Shown: in pieces, positions 16,728 to 24,646 of the stretch
How the letters are laid out: every line of letters starts with the position of its first letter
Position numbering within the stretch: the stretch's first letter is position 1
Made by a program: the position numbers and the translations under genes
Notes under the pieces: model-generated
What the model saw: only the letters and a program-made list of their open reading frames with translations
Database searches by the model: none
Told to the model about the DNA's origin: nothing
Assembly (NCBI GenBank): GCA_016791385.1
Contig: JAEUMR010000012.1
Span: 1-64,000, forward strand
Reading direction: 5' to 3'
Length of the DNA stretch: 64,000 nucleotides
Origin: Hyphomonadaceae bacterium
GTDB lineage: Bacteria; Pseudomonadota; Alphaproteobacteria; Caulobacterales; Aquidulcibacteraceae

Positions 16728-17759
16728 TCAAACCCTCACGCCACCGGACTTTGCGCTGCGAAGCACGGCCACGATGCCCGCCGTGTCTGGCGCGCTCAGC
16801 CCGTCGGGTGCGTCGATGACGTCCGTCGTCCCGGCCGCGCGGTCCATGCGGTGCACTTCCAGCACTCGCATGGGCCAGGCGCCCTCGATGGCGAAGGCGA
16901 GATGCTGGGAGCCTTCAAGCGGCGCGACGAGGATGTGCCCGAACGCGGCCGTATGCTGTTCGATCTCGCCGCCGCTGGCGTCTTCGAGCGCCGCGATGAG
17001 ATGCGTCAATGTGCGTTCGCGGGTCGCGGCGTCGATACCTGCGGGCGGCTGAAGCGGTGGCGAATGAGCGTCGTCGCCGATGCGCACGCGGGCGAGGGGC
17101 ACGCCCTCCCATTCGCGGAGCGCTTGTTCGGGAAACTCTTGGCGGGCGATCAGCGCATGCCTGACTGGACTGCAGCCAGGCAGAACGGTCACCGCCAACG
17201 GCGACGGCGCGCCTTCGCACGAAAGGTCGTAGCGCCAGGCGTGGATGCGCACGATCGGCTCGGTGCGCGAGCCTTCCGTGGTGACGATCACCTCAGCCAT
17301 GGCCGGAAAAGTGTTGCGTTGGCCGAGTTGGCGAATTCGCCGTTGGTCTCCCGAGCTTGGCGCCGAGAGCCCGAGGCGGTGATGCGAATGCCAATCGCCG
17401 AAATACCGCAGGCCCCATTGCGAGGCGAGCGGCTCGCTCAAGCGCCGCAAATAGTCGACATCGAGGCGGAAGTGGGCGTTGTCGCGCTGGGCCTCGGGGC
17501 CGGCCTTGGTCGCCAAGAAGATCGTGGGATTGGATTGCCAGCGCCCGAAGAGGTCGCCGCCGGTTTCGATTGACCAAGCCGACGCCTCGGCCGCGATCGC
17601 TCTCAGTTCGGACTCCCACGTGACGATGGCGCCCGCAGGCGGGGCGCGGACGGTTGTTTCGCGCGGCTGGGGGACGGTCAACGGTTCAGGCGGCTGCAGG
17701 GCGGCTTTCCGTGCGGGCTTTCGCCGACCGAGCAGCTTGGAGAGATAACGAAGGATCAT
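16728..17759 (-). CDS. JAB/JAMM-type deconjugating peptidase (Cap3-like) with long C-terminal extension
   Basis: First gene of the CBASS operon, 343 residues. A basic, proline-rich N-terminal ~45 residues precede a JAB1/MPN domain: IETGGDLFG with Glu65, then WHSHHRLGLSAPSSGD giving His124, His126, Ser135 and Asp138 as zinc and catalytic residues. The spacing from the second His to Ser is 8 rather than the usual 7. Cap3 proteins reverse Cap2-made conjugates and are normally only ~150-170 residues. Here about 180 further residues (from ~165) form an unrecognised domain rich in Val/Ala/Leu. The stop is just upstream of the E2 start, so translation is coupled. Confidence 0.85.
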   Translation of the reverse strand: MILRYLSKLLGRRKPARKAALQPPEPLTVPQPRETTVRAPPAGAIVTWESELRAIAAEASAWSIETGGDLFGRWQSNPTIFLATKAGPEAQRDNAHFRLDVDYLRRLSEPLASQWGLRYFGDWHSHHRLGLSAPSSGDQRRIRQLGQRNTFPAMAEVIVTTEGSRTEPIVRIHAWRYDLSCEGAPSPLAVTVLPGCSPVRHALIARQEFPEQALREWEGVPLARVRIGDDAHSPPLQPPAGIDAATRERTLTHLIAALEDASGGEIEQHTAAFGHILVAPLEGSQHLAFAIEGAWPMRVLEVHRMDRAAGTTDVIDAPDGLSAPDTAGIVAVLRSAKSGGVRV

Positions 17760-17883
17760 GCGGCGTGGTGCCTGGGAAGAAAGTCAGGATCGAATCAGGG
17801 AGAGCAGAGAATTTTGCCCGAGCGGACGTTTGCGAACAATATGAGAACTACCGCAACGGAAAACAACACAGCGGCTCGATCCG

Positions 17884-18530
17884 TCAGATCTGGGGTTCGA
17901 CGCCCACGCCGAGGTGAAAGCGGCTGTCGCTGGGGATCGACTTCAGCTCGGGGCCCAGTGCCTCGCCGGTGGAGCTGAGTTCGGACTTGGCCTTGTGGGC
18001 GACGTCCCAGAGGGACTTCGCCACATCGTCCAGTTCGGTGATCTTGGGGGCCAGCTCCTTGTAATTGGCCGGATCGATCGAGATGTGGCCGGTGGTCCCT
18101 TCCATCTCGACCAGGCCCCTGAGCCGGAACTCCTCGCCCAAGCTCCTGCGCTCTCCATTATATTGAGTGTGCAGGTCCTCAAGCAGGTATGCGTGATTGC
18201 GCGCCACCAGCAGTTTTTGGGCGAACAACGCGCCTTTCTCCTCTGCAAACAGCGCCAGCTTTTCCGACGCGAAAGACGCGACAGGAAGCGAACGCCGGCA
18301 AGCGGCCGTAGGCGAGGCCAATGCATGCCGTTGCGGTCAGGGGAGGCGGCGTCAAGGTCGCGGCAAATCCGGTTCACCACGTCCACCATGAGGAAGTATT
18401 TGAAGAAGATCGAAAACGCTGCGCCGAGGCGGCGGTCCCTTTCGGCTCGCCAAGCGAAGAAGGCGCTTGTGGCGATGGCGATGAGGCCGCCGAGCACTAC
18501 GCCGATCAGAGTTGCGACCCAATCGTCCAT
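17884..18530 (-). pseudogene. Membrane-anchored helical protein split by an apparent frameshift
   Basis: Frame one starts at an ATG at 18530 and encodes an N-terminal transmembrane helix (DDWVATLIGVVLGGLIAIA) followed by a helical segment ending near NRICRDLDAAS. It then becomes Arg/Pro-rich nonsense. A second frame, open from about 18345 to 17884, continues with plausible helical protein (SEKLALFAEEKGALFAQKLL through ELKSIPSDSRFHLGVGV). Together they would make one ~210-residue protein broken between about 18290 and 18346. This may be a real pseudogene or a sequencing indel. It lies between the CBASS operon and the tRNA; function unknown. Confidence 0.55.
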
Positions 18531-18605
18531 GCTCCAGGCATGCGCCGCCGGCCCGGGCGTTTGCCAGCCGCAACATAATGAGGTAGACGCCCGCCTCGCG
18601 TTTGA

Positions 18606-18682
<77 letters not shown>

Positions 18683-18690
18683 AGAAAGAA

Positions 18691-18720
18691 AGCCCCAGCT
18701 CGCGCTGGGGCTTTCGCCTT
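18691..18720 (+). terminator. Rho-independent terminator after tRNA-fMet
   Basis: Perfect 9-bp stem AGCCCCAGC (18691-18699) / GCTGGGGCT (18704-18712) with loop TCGC, followed by a T-rich tail TTTCGCCTTTTC. A purine tract AAGAAAGAAA on the other side means it could also stop minus-strand transcription. Confidence 0.8.
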
Positions 18721-18771
18721 TTCGGGCTAGGCCGCCACCGAAACTACGGCTCTGTCGGGGCCAGATCGCCC

Positions 18772-18790
18772 TCCCGCACCCAAAAAAGAA
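18772..18790. repeat. Imperfect direct repeat of the tRNA-fMet 3' end
   Basis: TCCCGCACCCAAAAAAGAA repeats the tRNA 3' end and flank at 18672-18690 (TCCCGCACCCAAGAAAGAA), with one difference in 19 positions. Such duplications of a tRNA 3' end are typical traces of integrase-mediated insertion. Only ~80 bp lie between the copies, so any element once between them is gone. Confidence 0.5.
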
Positions 18791-18824
18791 GGCCCTGCTG
18801 GAAACAGCGGGGCCTTTTGCTTTT
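18791..18824 (-). terminator. Terminator after the GT25 gene, probably bidirectional
   Basis: Ten-base stem GGCCCTGCTG (18791-18800) / CAGCGGGGCC (18805-18814) with loop GAAA and one G:T pair. On the minus strand, where the GT25 gene ends at 18831, the stem is followed by TTCTTTTTT. On the plus strand it is followed by TTTTGCTTTT. Confidence 0.75.
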
Positions 18825-18830
18825 CCGCTC

Positions 18831-19679
18831 TTAGCGTTGCGCCAGCCGCTGGCTTGCGTGCGCGAGCAGGGCGGCGCGTTGCTGCTTCGGCGTGAGCGTC
18901 GCGCGGATGTTGGTGAACTCCGCGGCGAGCCAGCGCGTGAGGCCGAACTCGCGCACGCCATGCGCATGCCGCGCGAACGTCTCTGTCGCGCGGCTGCGCC
19001 GCAAGCGGGCGATGCGCCAGCTTTTGGTGCGAAAGCCTGCGTCCGTCATCGCGTCGATGCTGGAGACGTCGAAAATATCGCGCCGCACCGGCGCGGGGAC
19101 CACGCCGAACATGTTGAGCTTCCACACCCAGACGCGCTTGAGATCCTGATCGATCGGCAGCGTGCGTGCGGCGGCGGCGAGGAATTTCTCGGCGCCGGTG
19201 CGGCTGATGAGCGAAGCGCCGGTGCTGCCCGGCACTTTGGAATAGCGCACCAGCTGATACGGGGCCGCCAGCGGCGCCACCGGCATCACCACATTCTTGG
19301 CGTCGTTCGAGAGGCGGACGAAGTCCCAATCCGGCGGCAGCTTCCCCAGCAAATCTGTCATCAGATCCTTGAAGCCGGGCGCAAGTTCGATGTCGTCTTC
19401 CATCACGCAGAGCGGGGTGGGCAATGCGCCCTCGAGCATCTGCTTGCAGATGGCGAGATGGCTCGCATAGCAGCCGATTTCGCCGGCCGAGAGCGCGGCC
19501 TCCGCGCCCGCGCTGGCGTCGGGAAAGAAGCTGCGCAGATCGACCGGCAGGTCCGAGCCCTTCAGCGCCGTGAAGCGCTGGAAGGAGAGGCCCGCCTTGT
19601 CGAATTCGCGCTGCATGTGCGCGAGCCGATCGCTGTCGCGGTCGAGGTTAATGACGACGAAGTGCGGCAGGGCGGCCAT
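18831..19679 (-). CDS. Glycosyltransferase family 25 (LPS-type) protein
   Basis: 282-residue cytoplasmic glycosyltransferase that would add a sugar, commonly galactose, to lipooligosaccharide or another surface glycan. The N-terminal HFVVINLDRDSDRLAHMQREF is the typical GT25 start. SAGEIGCYASHLAICKQML and LCVMEDDIEL are the other signature blocks, the last with the acidic metal-binding cluster. The C-terminal ~70 residues are Arg-rich. Single-gene unit ending in the terminator at 18791. Acceptor and sugar cannot be told from sequence. Confidence 0.88.
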   Translation of the reverse strand: MAALPHFVVINLDRDSDRLAHMQREFDKAGLSFQRFTALKGSDLPVDLRSFFPDASAGAEAALSAGEIGCYASHLAICKQMLEGALPTPLCVMEDDIELAPGFKDLMTDLLGKLPPDWDFVRLSNDAKNVVMPVAPLAAPYQLVRYSKVPGSTGASLISRTGAEKFLAAAARTLPIDQDLKRVWVWKLNMFGVVPAPVRRDIFDVSSIDAMTDAGFRTKSWRIARLRRSRATETFARHAHGVREFGLTRWLAAEFTNIRATLTPKQQRAALLAHASQRLAQR

Positions 19680-19873
19680 CGGCCATGGCTCTAGAGAGCA
19701 GCGAACGGCCCGGCAAGCGCCGCAGCCCCTGGGTGGCTTGCGCTGCGCCCAAAATCGCCCGCGCAGCGTTTACTGCCAGCGGCGTCGATGAAAGGGCGTA
19801 ATACTGCGATGAACGGCGCCCATCCTGCAGCTGTGGCAGTCCCTCGGGCCGTTGAATTCGCTAGGTTGTCGTC

Positions 19874-21010
19874 ATGACGGACGGCGCGTCCAAGAGTATT
19901 TGGCCAGAGGGCGGAGCGGCCGGCTTGCTGGGCCATCCCGGCTGGACCCGTTGGGGCGCGCACCTCGGCTTCTGGCTGATGTATCTGGGCGTGCGGACAG
20001 CCGCCGCCGCCGCCGATCCGCCCGAGGATATGGGCGATTTCCCGTACTTCCTGAACCGCTTCATGGTGGTCGCCAGCTATTTCGTGCTGACCGGCATCTT
20101 GCTCGCGCTGGTGGCTGGGCCTCGGGCCAACCGTTCCGGCTGGGCCCGCAACGTGGCGCTGGTGGCGGGCGCCATCGCGCTGGCGCCGCTGACGCAATAC
20201 GGCGAGCAGCTGTGGCCGCGCCTGCTCGCAGGCTTTGCGCCTGAACCGTATCCGTTCGTCATCTACCTGTTCCAGTTCGGCTGGGCGCTGCCCTTGTGGG
20301 GGCTCACGCAAGCGCTTCTGGGCTATCATTTCGAAACCATGGAGCAGGCGCGAGCGGTCTCCCGCGCCCAAGCGCTCGCCTACGACGCGCAGCTCAAGAT
20401 GCTGCACTACCAGATCAACCCGCACTTCCTGTTCAACACGCTGAACGCGATTTCGACGCTCGTGCTGGAGAAGCGCAACGAGCAGGCCGAGAGCATGCTG
20501 ATGAAGCTGGCCGGCTTTCTGCGCTATTCGCTCGACCGCCAGCCGACGGAACTCGCGGTGCTGAGCGCCGAACTCGAGGCGCAGCGCAAATATCTTGAGA
20601 TCGAGCAGACGCGCTTCGACGATAAGCTCAAGGTGCGCTTCACTGTTGAGCCTGGCCTGGAGAATGCGCGGCTGCCGAGCCTCATCCTGCAGCCGATCAT
20701 GGAAAACGCGATCAAGTACGCGATTACGCCGCGTACGGATGGCGGCAGCATTGGCGTGCACGCATTTCGCGACGGCGCGCTGCTGCGCATACGCATCGAG
20801 GACGATGGTCCCGGCTTGCCCGCGGGCGACGATACGCGCCGCCGGCGCGGCGTGGGCTTGGCGAATGCACGCGAACGTTTGGAACTGATTTACGGCGGCC
20901 GCGGCGGGCTTTCGGCGAGCAATCGCCAGCCGCACGGCTGCCGTGTCGATATCTGGTTGCCTCTGGAGGAAGACCGTGTTGGGCGAACCCCTGCGCCTGT
21001 TCTTAGCTGA
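19874..21010 (+). CDS. LytS/YpdA-type sensor histidine kinase
   Basis: 378-residue membrane kinase. Four hydrophobic segments occupy about residues 28-45, 58-82, 90-110 and 127-150. Then comes the His_kinase domain with MLHYQINPHFLFNTLNAIS (phospho-acceptor His ~184) and a HATPase domain (PSLILQPIMENAIKYAI, EDDGPGLP, GVGLANARERLELIYG). The response-regulator gene starts inside its 3' end (35-bp overlap), so the pair is translationally coupled. No periplasmic sensor domain is seen; the signal is probably sensed within the membrane. Confidence 0.92.
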   Translation: MTDGASKSIWPEGGAAGLLGHPGWTRWGAHLGFWLMYLGVRTAAAAADPPEDMGDFPYFLNRFMVVASYFVLTGILLALVAGPRANRSGWARNVALVAGAIALAPLTQYGEQLWPRLLAGFAPEPYPFVIYLFQFGWALPLWGLTQALLGYHFETMEQARAVSRAQALAYDAQLKMLHYQINPHFLFNTLNAISTLVLEKRNEQAESMLMKLAGFLRYSLDRQPTELAVLSAELEAQRKYLEIEQTRFDDKLKVRFTVEPGLENARLPSLILQPIMENAIKYAITPRTDGGSIGVHAFRDGALLRIRIEDDGPGLPAGDDTRRRRGVGLANARERLELIYGGRGGLSASNRQPHGCRVDIWLPLEEDRVGRTPAPVLS

Positions 21011-21770
21011 CGACGAGCCGCTCGCGCTGCGCCGCATCAAGCTGGCGCTCGAAGCGATTCCGGACGTCGTCGTCGTCGGCGCGGCCAGCGACGGCGCCCA
21101 GGCCATCGACGCGATGCGCGATCTAAGGCCGGACGTCGTCCTGCTCGACATCAGGATGCCGCTCGCCGACGGCTTTGAAGTCGCCAACGCTGTCGAAGAC
21201 AGCGGCGGACCGGAAGTGATCTTCGTATCGGCGTACGATTCCTACGCGCTACGCGCGTTCGAAACCTCGGCCGTGGATTATCTCTTGAAGCCTGTCGAGT
21301 TCGATCGCCTCGCGTCCGCGCTCGATCGCGCCCGGGAGCGCCGCGCCGCCAAGAGCGCGGGGCGGCGCGCCGAGGAATTGGCGGCGGTGCTCGATGCGTT
21401 GCGGCGCGAAGCCAATGACCGCGACGGCCCTCAATACGAGCGCGAGTTCTGGATCCGTGATCGCGGCCGCTTCCTGCGCGTGCCGGTGGCGGAGGTCGAG
21501 CGCATCGAGGCGGAGCGCGATTATGTGCGTCTCTATTGGGAAGGGCGCACGCTCCTGCATCGCGAGACCATGTCTCACCTCGAAGAGAAGCTCGATCCTG
21601 CCGTCATGCTGCGCGTGCACCGCTCGGCCTTCGTCAACTGGGACCGGCTCAAGTCCGTCCGCCGCGACGCCAATGGCCGCCTGATGGCGGTACTGCAAAG
21701 CGGCGATGAGGTGCCCGTCAGCCGCGCCTACGCCCAGCGCGTGATGGCCGAAATGCGCGCGCGCGGTTAG
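20976..21770 (+). CDS. LytTR-family response regulator
   Basis: 264-residue transcription factor: N-terminal receiver (LFLADDEPLALRRIK with Asp12/13, phospho-Asp ~58 in VVLLDIRMPLADG, later SAYDSYALRAFETSAVDYLLKP) and C-terminal LytTR DNA-binding domain (FLRVPVAEVERIEAERDYV, LRVHRSAFVNWDRL). The GTG at 20976 is chosen because GGAGGA ends 5 bases before it. It overlaps the kinase gene and would be phosphorylated by that kinase. Target genes unknown. Confidence 0.92.
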   Translation: MLGEPLRLFLADDEPLALRRIKLALEAIPDVVVVGAASDGAQAIDAMRDLRPDVVLLDIRMPLADGFEVANAVEDSGGPEVIFVSAYDSYALRAFETSAVDYLLKPVEFDRLASALDRARERRAAKSAGRRAEELAAVLDALRREANDRDGPQYEREFWIRDRGRFLRVPVAEVERIEAERDYVRLYWEGRTLLHRETMSHLEEKLDPAVMLRVHRSAFVNWDRLKSVRRDANGRLMAVLQSGDEVPVSRAYAQRVMAEMRARG

Positions 21771-21810
21771 GCCGCGCTTTACTCGGCGCAGCCGGGCCGC
21801 TACGACCGCG

Positions 21811-21930
21811 CCTGCTTCTCGGGGAGTAGCTGTCCGCTTCTGGCGGAGCTTGCGTCAACATACTTGGCCAGCAGGCCATGGCGCAGGCGGCGAGGCAAGG
21901 CTTCGCTTGGCGAGACCGACAGCGCTGGCT
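21811..21930 (+). ncRNA. yybP-ykoY (Mn2+) riboswitch upstream of the GDT1-like gene
   Basis: The 5' leader of the gene at 21992 carries the conserved blocks of this riboswitch in order: GGGGAGTAGC (21821-21830), GTCAACATACT (about 21854-21864), then GCGAGGCAAGG (21890-21900) and a closing GGCGAGACCG (about 21909-21918). These are separated by pairable GC-rich arms such as TCCGCTTCTGGCGGA. This class binds Mn2+ and typically switches on manganese exporters, which fits the downstream gene. Outer boundaries are approximate. Confidence 0.85.
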
Positions 21931-21991
21931 TCCCGGCACGGGCGCGGGGGCCGTTGCGTTGTCGTGTCAACATCGCCCTTTGGACGTTTCC

Positions 21992-22564
21992 ATGCTTGAA
22001 ATCATCGGCATCTCGACCGCCACCGTCGCGATCGCGGAGATCGGCGACAAGACACAGCTGCTCGCGATCGTGCTCGCGGCGCGCTTCCGCCAGCCTGCGC
22101 CCATCATCCTCGGCATCTTCGTCGCGACACTGCTCAACCACGCCGCCGCCGCCGGACTTGGCTACCTCGTCGCACAATGGCTGTCGGGCCGCGTGTTCCA
22201 GACCGTGCTTGGCCTCGCTTTCATCGCCATGGCCGCTTGGGCGCTCATTCCTGACAAGGACGACGAGGAGGCAGGGCAGCGTCACGCCGGCGGCGTGTTC
22301 CTGACTACGGCCGTCGCGTTCTTTCTCGTCGAGATTGGCGACAAGACGCAGATTGCGACATCGCTCCTGGCTGCGCGCTTCCATGATGTCGTGTTCGTCG
22401 CCATCGGCACCACGCTTGGCATGATGATCGCCAACGTGCCGGCGGTGCTGATGGGCGAGGCGGTCGTACGCGCGATGCCGCTGCGCACGATCCGCGCGGG
22501 AGCCGCCATTCTGTTCGCGCTGATCGGCGTTTGGGTGGTCGCCGCCGCCTGGCTTTCCCAGTAA
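21992..22564 (+). CDS. TMEM165/GDT1 family (UPF0016) putative Mn2+/Ca2+ exporter
   Basis: 190-residue polytopic membrane protein with two homologous halves, each carrying the family hallmark E-x-G-D-K-T: IAEIGDKTQLLAIVLAARF near the start and LVEIGDKTQIATSLLAARF in the middle. About six transmembrane helices. Bacterial members export manganese (MneA-type) or are Ca2+/Mn2+:H+ exchangers. The ATG at 21992 is preferred because translation upstream would run through the riboswitch; no other ATG fits the family start MLEIIGIST. Confidence 0.93.
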   Translation: MLEIIGISTATVAIAEIGDKTQLLAIVLAARFRQPAPIILGIFVATLLNHAAAAGLGYLVAQWLSGRVFQTVLGLAFIAMAAWALIPDKDDEEAGQRHAGGVFLTTAVAFFLVEIGDKTQIATSLLAARFHDVVFVAIGTTLGMMIANVPAVLMGEAVVRAMPLRTIRAGAAILFALIGVWVVAAAWLSQ

Positions 22565-22652
22565 GCACGCCCTTAGGGAAGCTGCTGCCGCAATTGACCT
22601 TTTTGTGGGCGGGGTTCCTAATCGCGCCCCAAAAGAGGGGGAGTGTGTGGGC

Positions 22653-24131
22653 ATGTTCAGGCTGATTGGCGCTGCGTTCGCCGTGCTGTTGTTGGCGCTG
22701 GCGGGGTTCGTCGGCTTCCGGACCATGTCCTTCACCGCGCCGCCGCCGCCAGCAGCCGTCCAGATCGCCGACAGCTCCGCCTACGCGATCGACACCGCCG
22801 CTGCGGCGGCGCATCTGAGCGAGGCCGTGCGTTTCCGCACCGTCTCCATCGGTGATGGCCTTGGCGATCCGGCCGAGTTTCAGCGCTTCCAGGCCTGGAT
22901 GATCGAACGCTATCCGGCGTTCCATGCCGTGGCGCGGCGCGAGGTGATCAACAATCTCTCGCTGCTCTACACTTGGGAAGGCAGCGATCCGGGCCAACCG
23001 CCGATCCTGCTGCTGGCGCACCAGGACGTCGTGCCAGTGCCGGACGATACGCGCGCGGCGTGGCAGGCCGACCCGTTCGGCGGCGATCTGCGCGACAACG
23101 CCGTCTGGGGACGCGGCTCGATCGACGATAAGGGCTCGCTGGTCTCGCTGCTGGAAGCCGCCGAATACCTAGCCAAGCAGGGCCGCCGCCCGGTTCGCAC
23201 GATCATGTTCGCCTTCGGCCACGACGAAGAACTCGGAGGCGCCGAAGGCGCAACGCAGATCGCGGCGCTGCTGGCGGAGCGCGGCCAGCGCGCCTGGTTC
23301 GTGCTCGATGAGGGCATGGCCGCGATTCAGAACCACCCGCTCACGGGCGGACCGGTTTCCATGGTGGGCATCTCTGAGCGCGGCTTTGGCACGATGCGCG
23401 TGCGTGCGGTGGGCCAGCCAGGCCATTCATCGATGCCGCCGCGCGAGACGGCGGTGTCGCTGGTGTCCGAAGCGGTCGAGCGCATCCACGCCATGCCGAT
23501 CAAGCAGCAGCTTGAGGGCGGACCGGCGCTGGCGATGATGCGTGCGCTCGCGCCGCAACTTTCCACCATGAACCGCACCGCCATCGCCAATGAATGGCTG
23601 TTCGGGCCGCTGCTGCGCCAGCGCATGGCCGGCAGCCCGCCCGCGCGCGCATTGCTCGGCACGACGGTTGCACCAACCATGATCAGCGGCGGGGTTCGCC
23701 CGAACGTGCTGCCGGCCGAAGCGACGGCAATGATCAATTTCCGCATCCATCCGCGCGACACTGCCGACGATCTACTCGCGCGCGCCCGCGCCTCTGTCGC
23801 CGATCTTGAAGGCGTGACGGTGGAGTGGGCCGAGCCGCCGCGCAACGCCTCCGCCGTTTCCAGTACGACATCGTCAAGCTACGCGCTGATCGCTGCGCTT
23901 TCGCGCGAAGTATTGCCGGACGTGCCGGTGGCGCCGGCGCTGGTGCTGGCGGGCACGGACTCGCGCCAGTACGAGGCGGTGGCCGAGAACGTCTATCGCT
24001 TCCAGCCCCTGCTGGCGACCGACGAGGATTTGGCGATGCCGCACGGCCTGAACGAGCGGATGAAGATCGAAAATCTCGACCGCATGATCCGATTCTATAT
24101 CGGCCTGATGGAAGCAGGAGCGATGCAATGA
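22653..24131 (+). CDS. M20 family metallopeptidase (carboxypeptidase PM20D1-like)
   Basis: About 492 residues. An N-terminal signal/anchor helix (FRLIGAAFAVLLLALAGFVGF) places the enzyme outside the inner membrane. Zinc-binding M20 motifs: LLLAHQDVVPV, then WGRGSIDDKGS, FAFGHDEELGG and a final PHGLNERM. A dimerisation lid domain sits in the middle. PM20-type members hydrolyse or form N-acyl amino acids and dipeptides. RBS GAGGGGGAG precedes either a GTG at 22647 or the ATG at 22653; spacing favours the ATG. Overlaps the next gene by 4 bp. Confidence 0.88.
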   Translation: MFRLIGAAFAVLLLALAGFVGFRTMSFTAPPPPAAVQIADSSAYAIDTAAAAAHLSEAVRFRTVSIGDGLGDPAEFQRFQAWMIERYPAFHAVARREVINNLSLLYTWEGSDPGQPPILLLAHQDVVPVPDDTRAAWQADPFGGDLRDNAVWGRGSIDDKGSLVSLLEAAEYLAKQGRRPVRTIMFAFGHDEELGGAEGATQIAALLAERGQRAWFVLDEGMAAIQNHPLTGGPVSMVGISERGFGTMRVRAVGQPGHSSMPPRETAVSLVSEAVERIHAMPIKQQLEGGPALAMMRALAPQLSTMNRTAIANEWLFGPLLRQRMAGSPPARALLGTTVAPTMISGGVRPNVLPAEATAMINFRIHPRDTADDLLARARASVADLEGVTVEWAEPPRNASAVSSTTSSSYALIAALSREVLPDVPVAPALVLAGTDSRQYEAVAENVYRFQPLLATDEDLAMPHGLNERMKIENLDRMIRFYIGLMEAGAMQ

Positions 24132-24574
24132 TGCGCGCAGCGATACTGGCCCTGGCGTTGCTCAGCGGCTGTACCTCAAGCGAAGAGAAAGCCGCTGCGC
24201 CAGCGGCGGAGAATGCCGTGCCCGCACCGACGCCTGACGACGTGCAAGTCCGCATCACCGCCGCGCAGAACGGGCAGACGGTCGATGTGACCGTCAACCA
24301 GCGCTTCGCCATCGAACTCGTTGGCGTGCCGACGGCTGGCTATCTCTGGCAACCGGCGCAGGTTCCCGCCTTCATCACGCGCGCGGGCGAGGCGTCAGGC
24401 AACACCATTCGCGAGCAATCGCAACCGGGCTATGCCGGCGGAAATCATTGGGAAGTGCTGATGTTCGCGGCCACCGCGCCGGGAACGGGCGAGATCGTGA
24501 TTGAGCAGCGCCGGCCCTGGGAGACCAATGAGCCAGCGGCGGACACCTTCCGCGTCACCATCAGAGCGCATTGA
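24128..24574 (+). CDS. Chagasin-like protease inhibitor (I42 family) lipoprotein
   Basis: 148 residues with a lipoprotein signal (MRAAILALALLSGC, Cys at ~15). The C-terminal ~100 residues fit the chagasin/I42 Ig-like fold: VNQRFAIELVGVPTAGYLWQP (the G-[YF]-x-W loop), GGNHWEVLMFAATAPGTGEI and a closing RRPW-x(6) segment. Chagasins inhibit papain-like cysteine proteases. It overlaps the M20 peptidase gene by 4 bp (ATGA), so both are made together and exported. Confidence 0.8.
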   Translation: MMRAAILALALLSGCTSSEEKAAAPAAENAVPAPTPDDVQVRITAAQNGQTVDVTVNQRFAIELVGVPTAGYLWQPAQVPAFITRAGEASGNTIREQSQPGYAGGNHWEVLMFAATAPGTGEIVIEQRRPWETNEPAADTFRVTIRAH

Positions 24575-24646
24575 AGTAATGCGGGCGGCGGGCGCGGCGA
24601 CGAACCCCATTGCCCTCCCGCCGCATTGCCGTAAGGCCATCGCCCC

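Noticed and set aside
16318..17573. Plus-strand frames across the E2/JAB genes
   Set aside because: They contradict the overlapping minus-strand operon and carry no domain.
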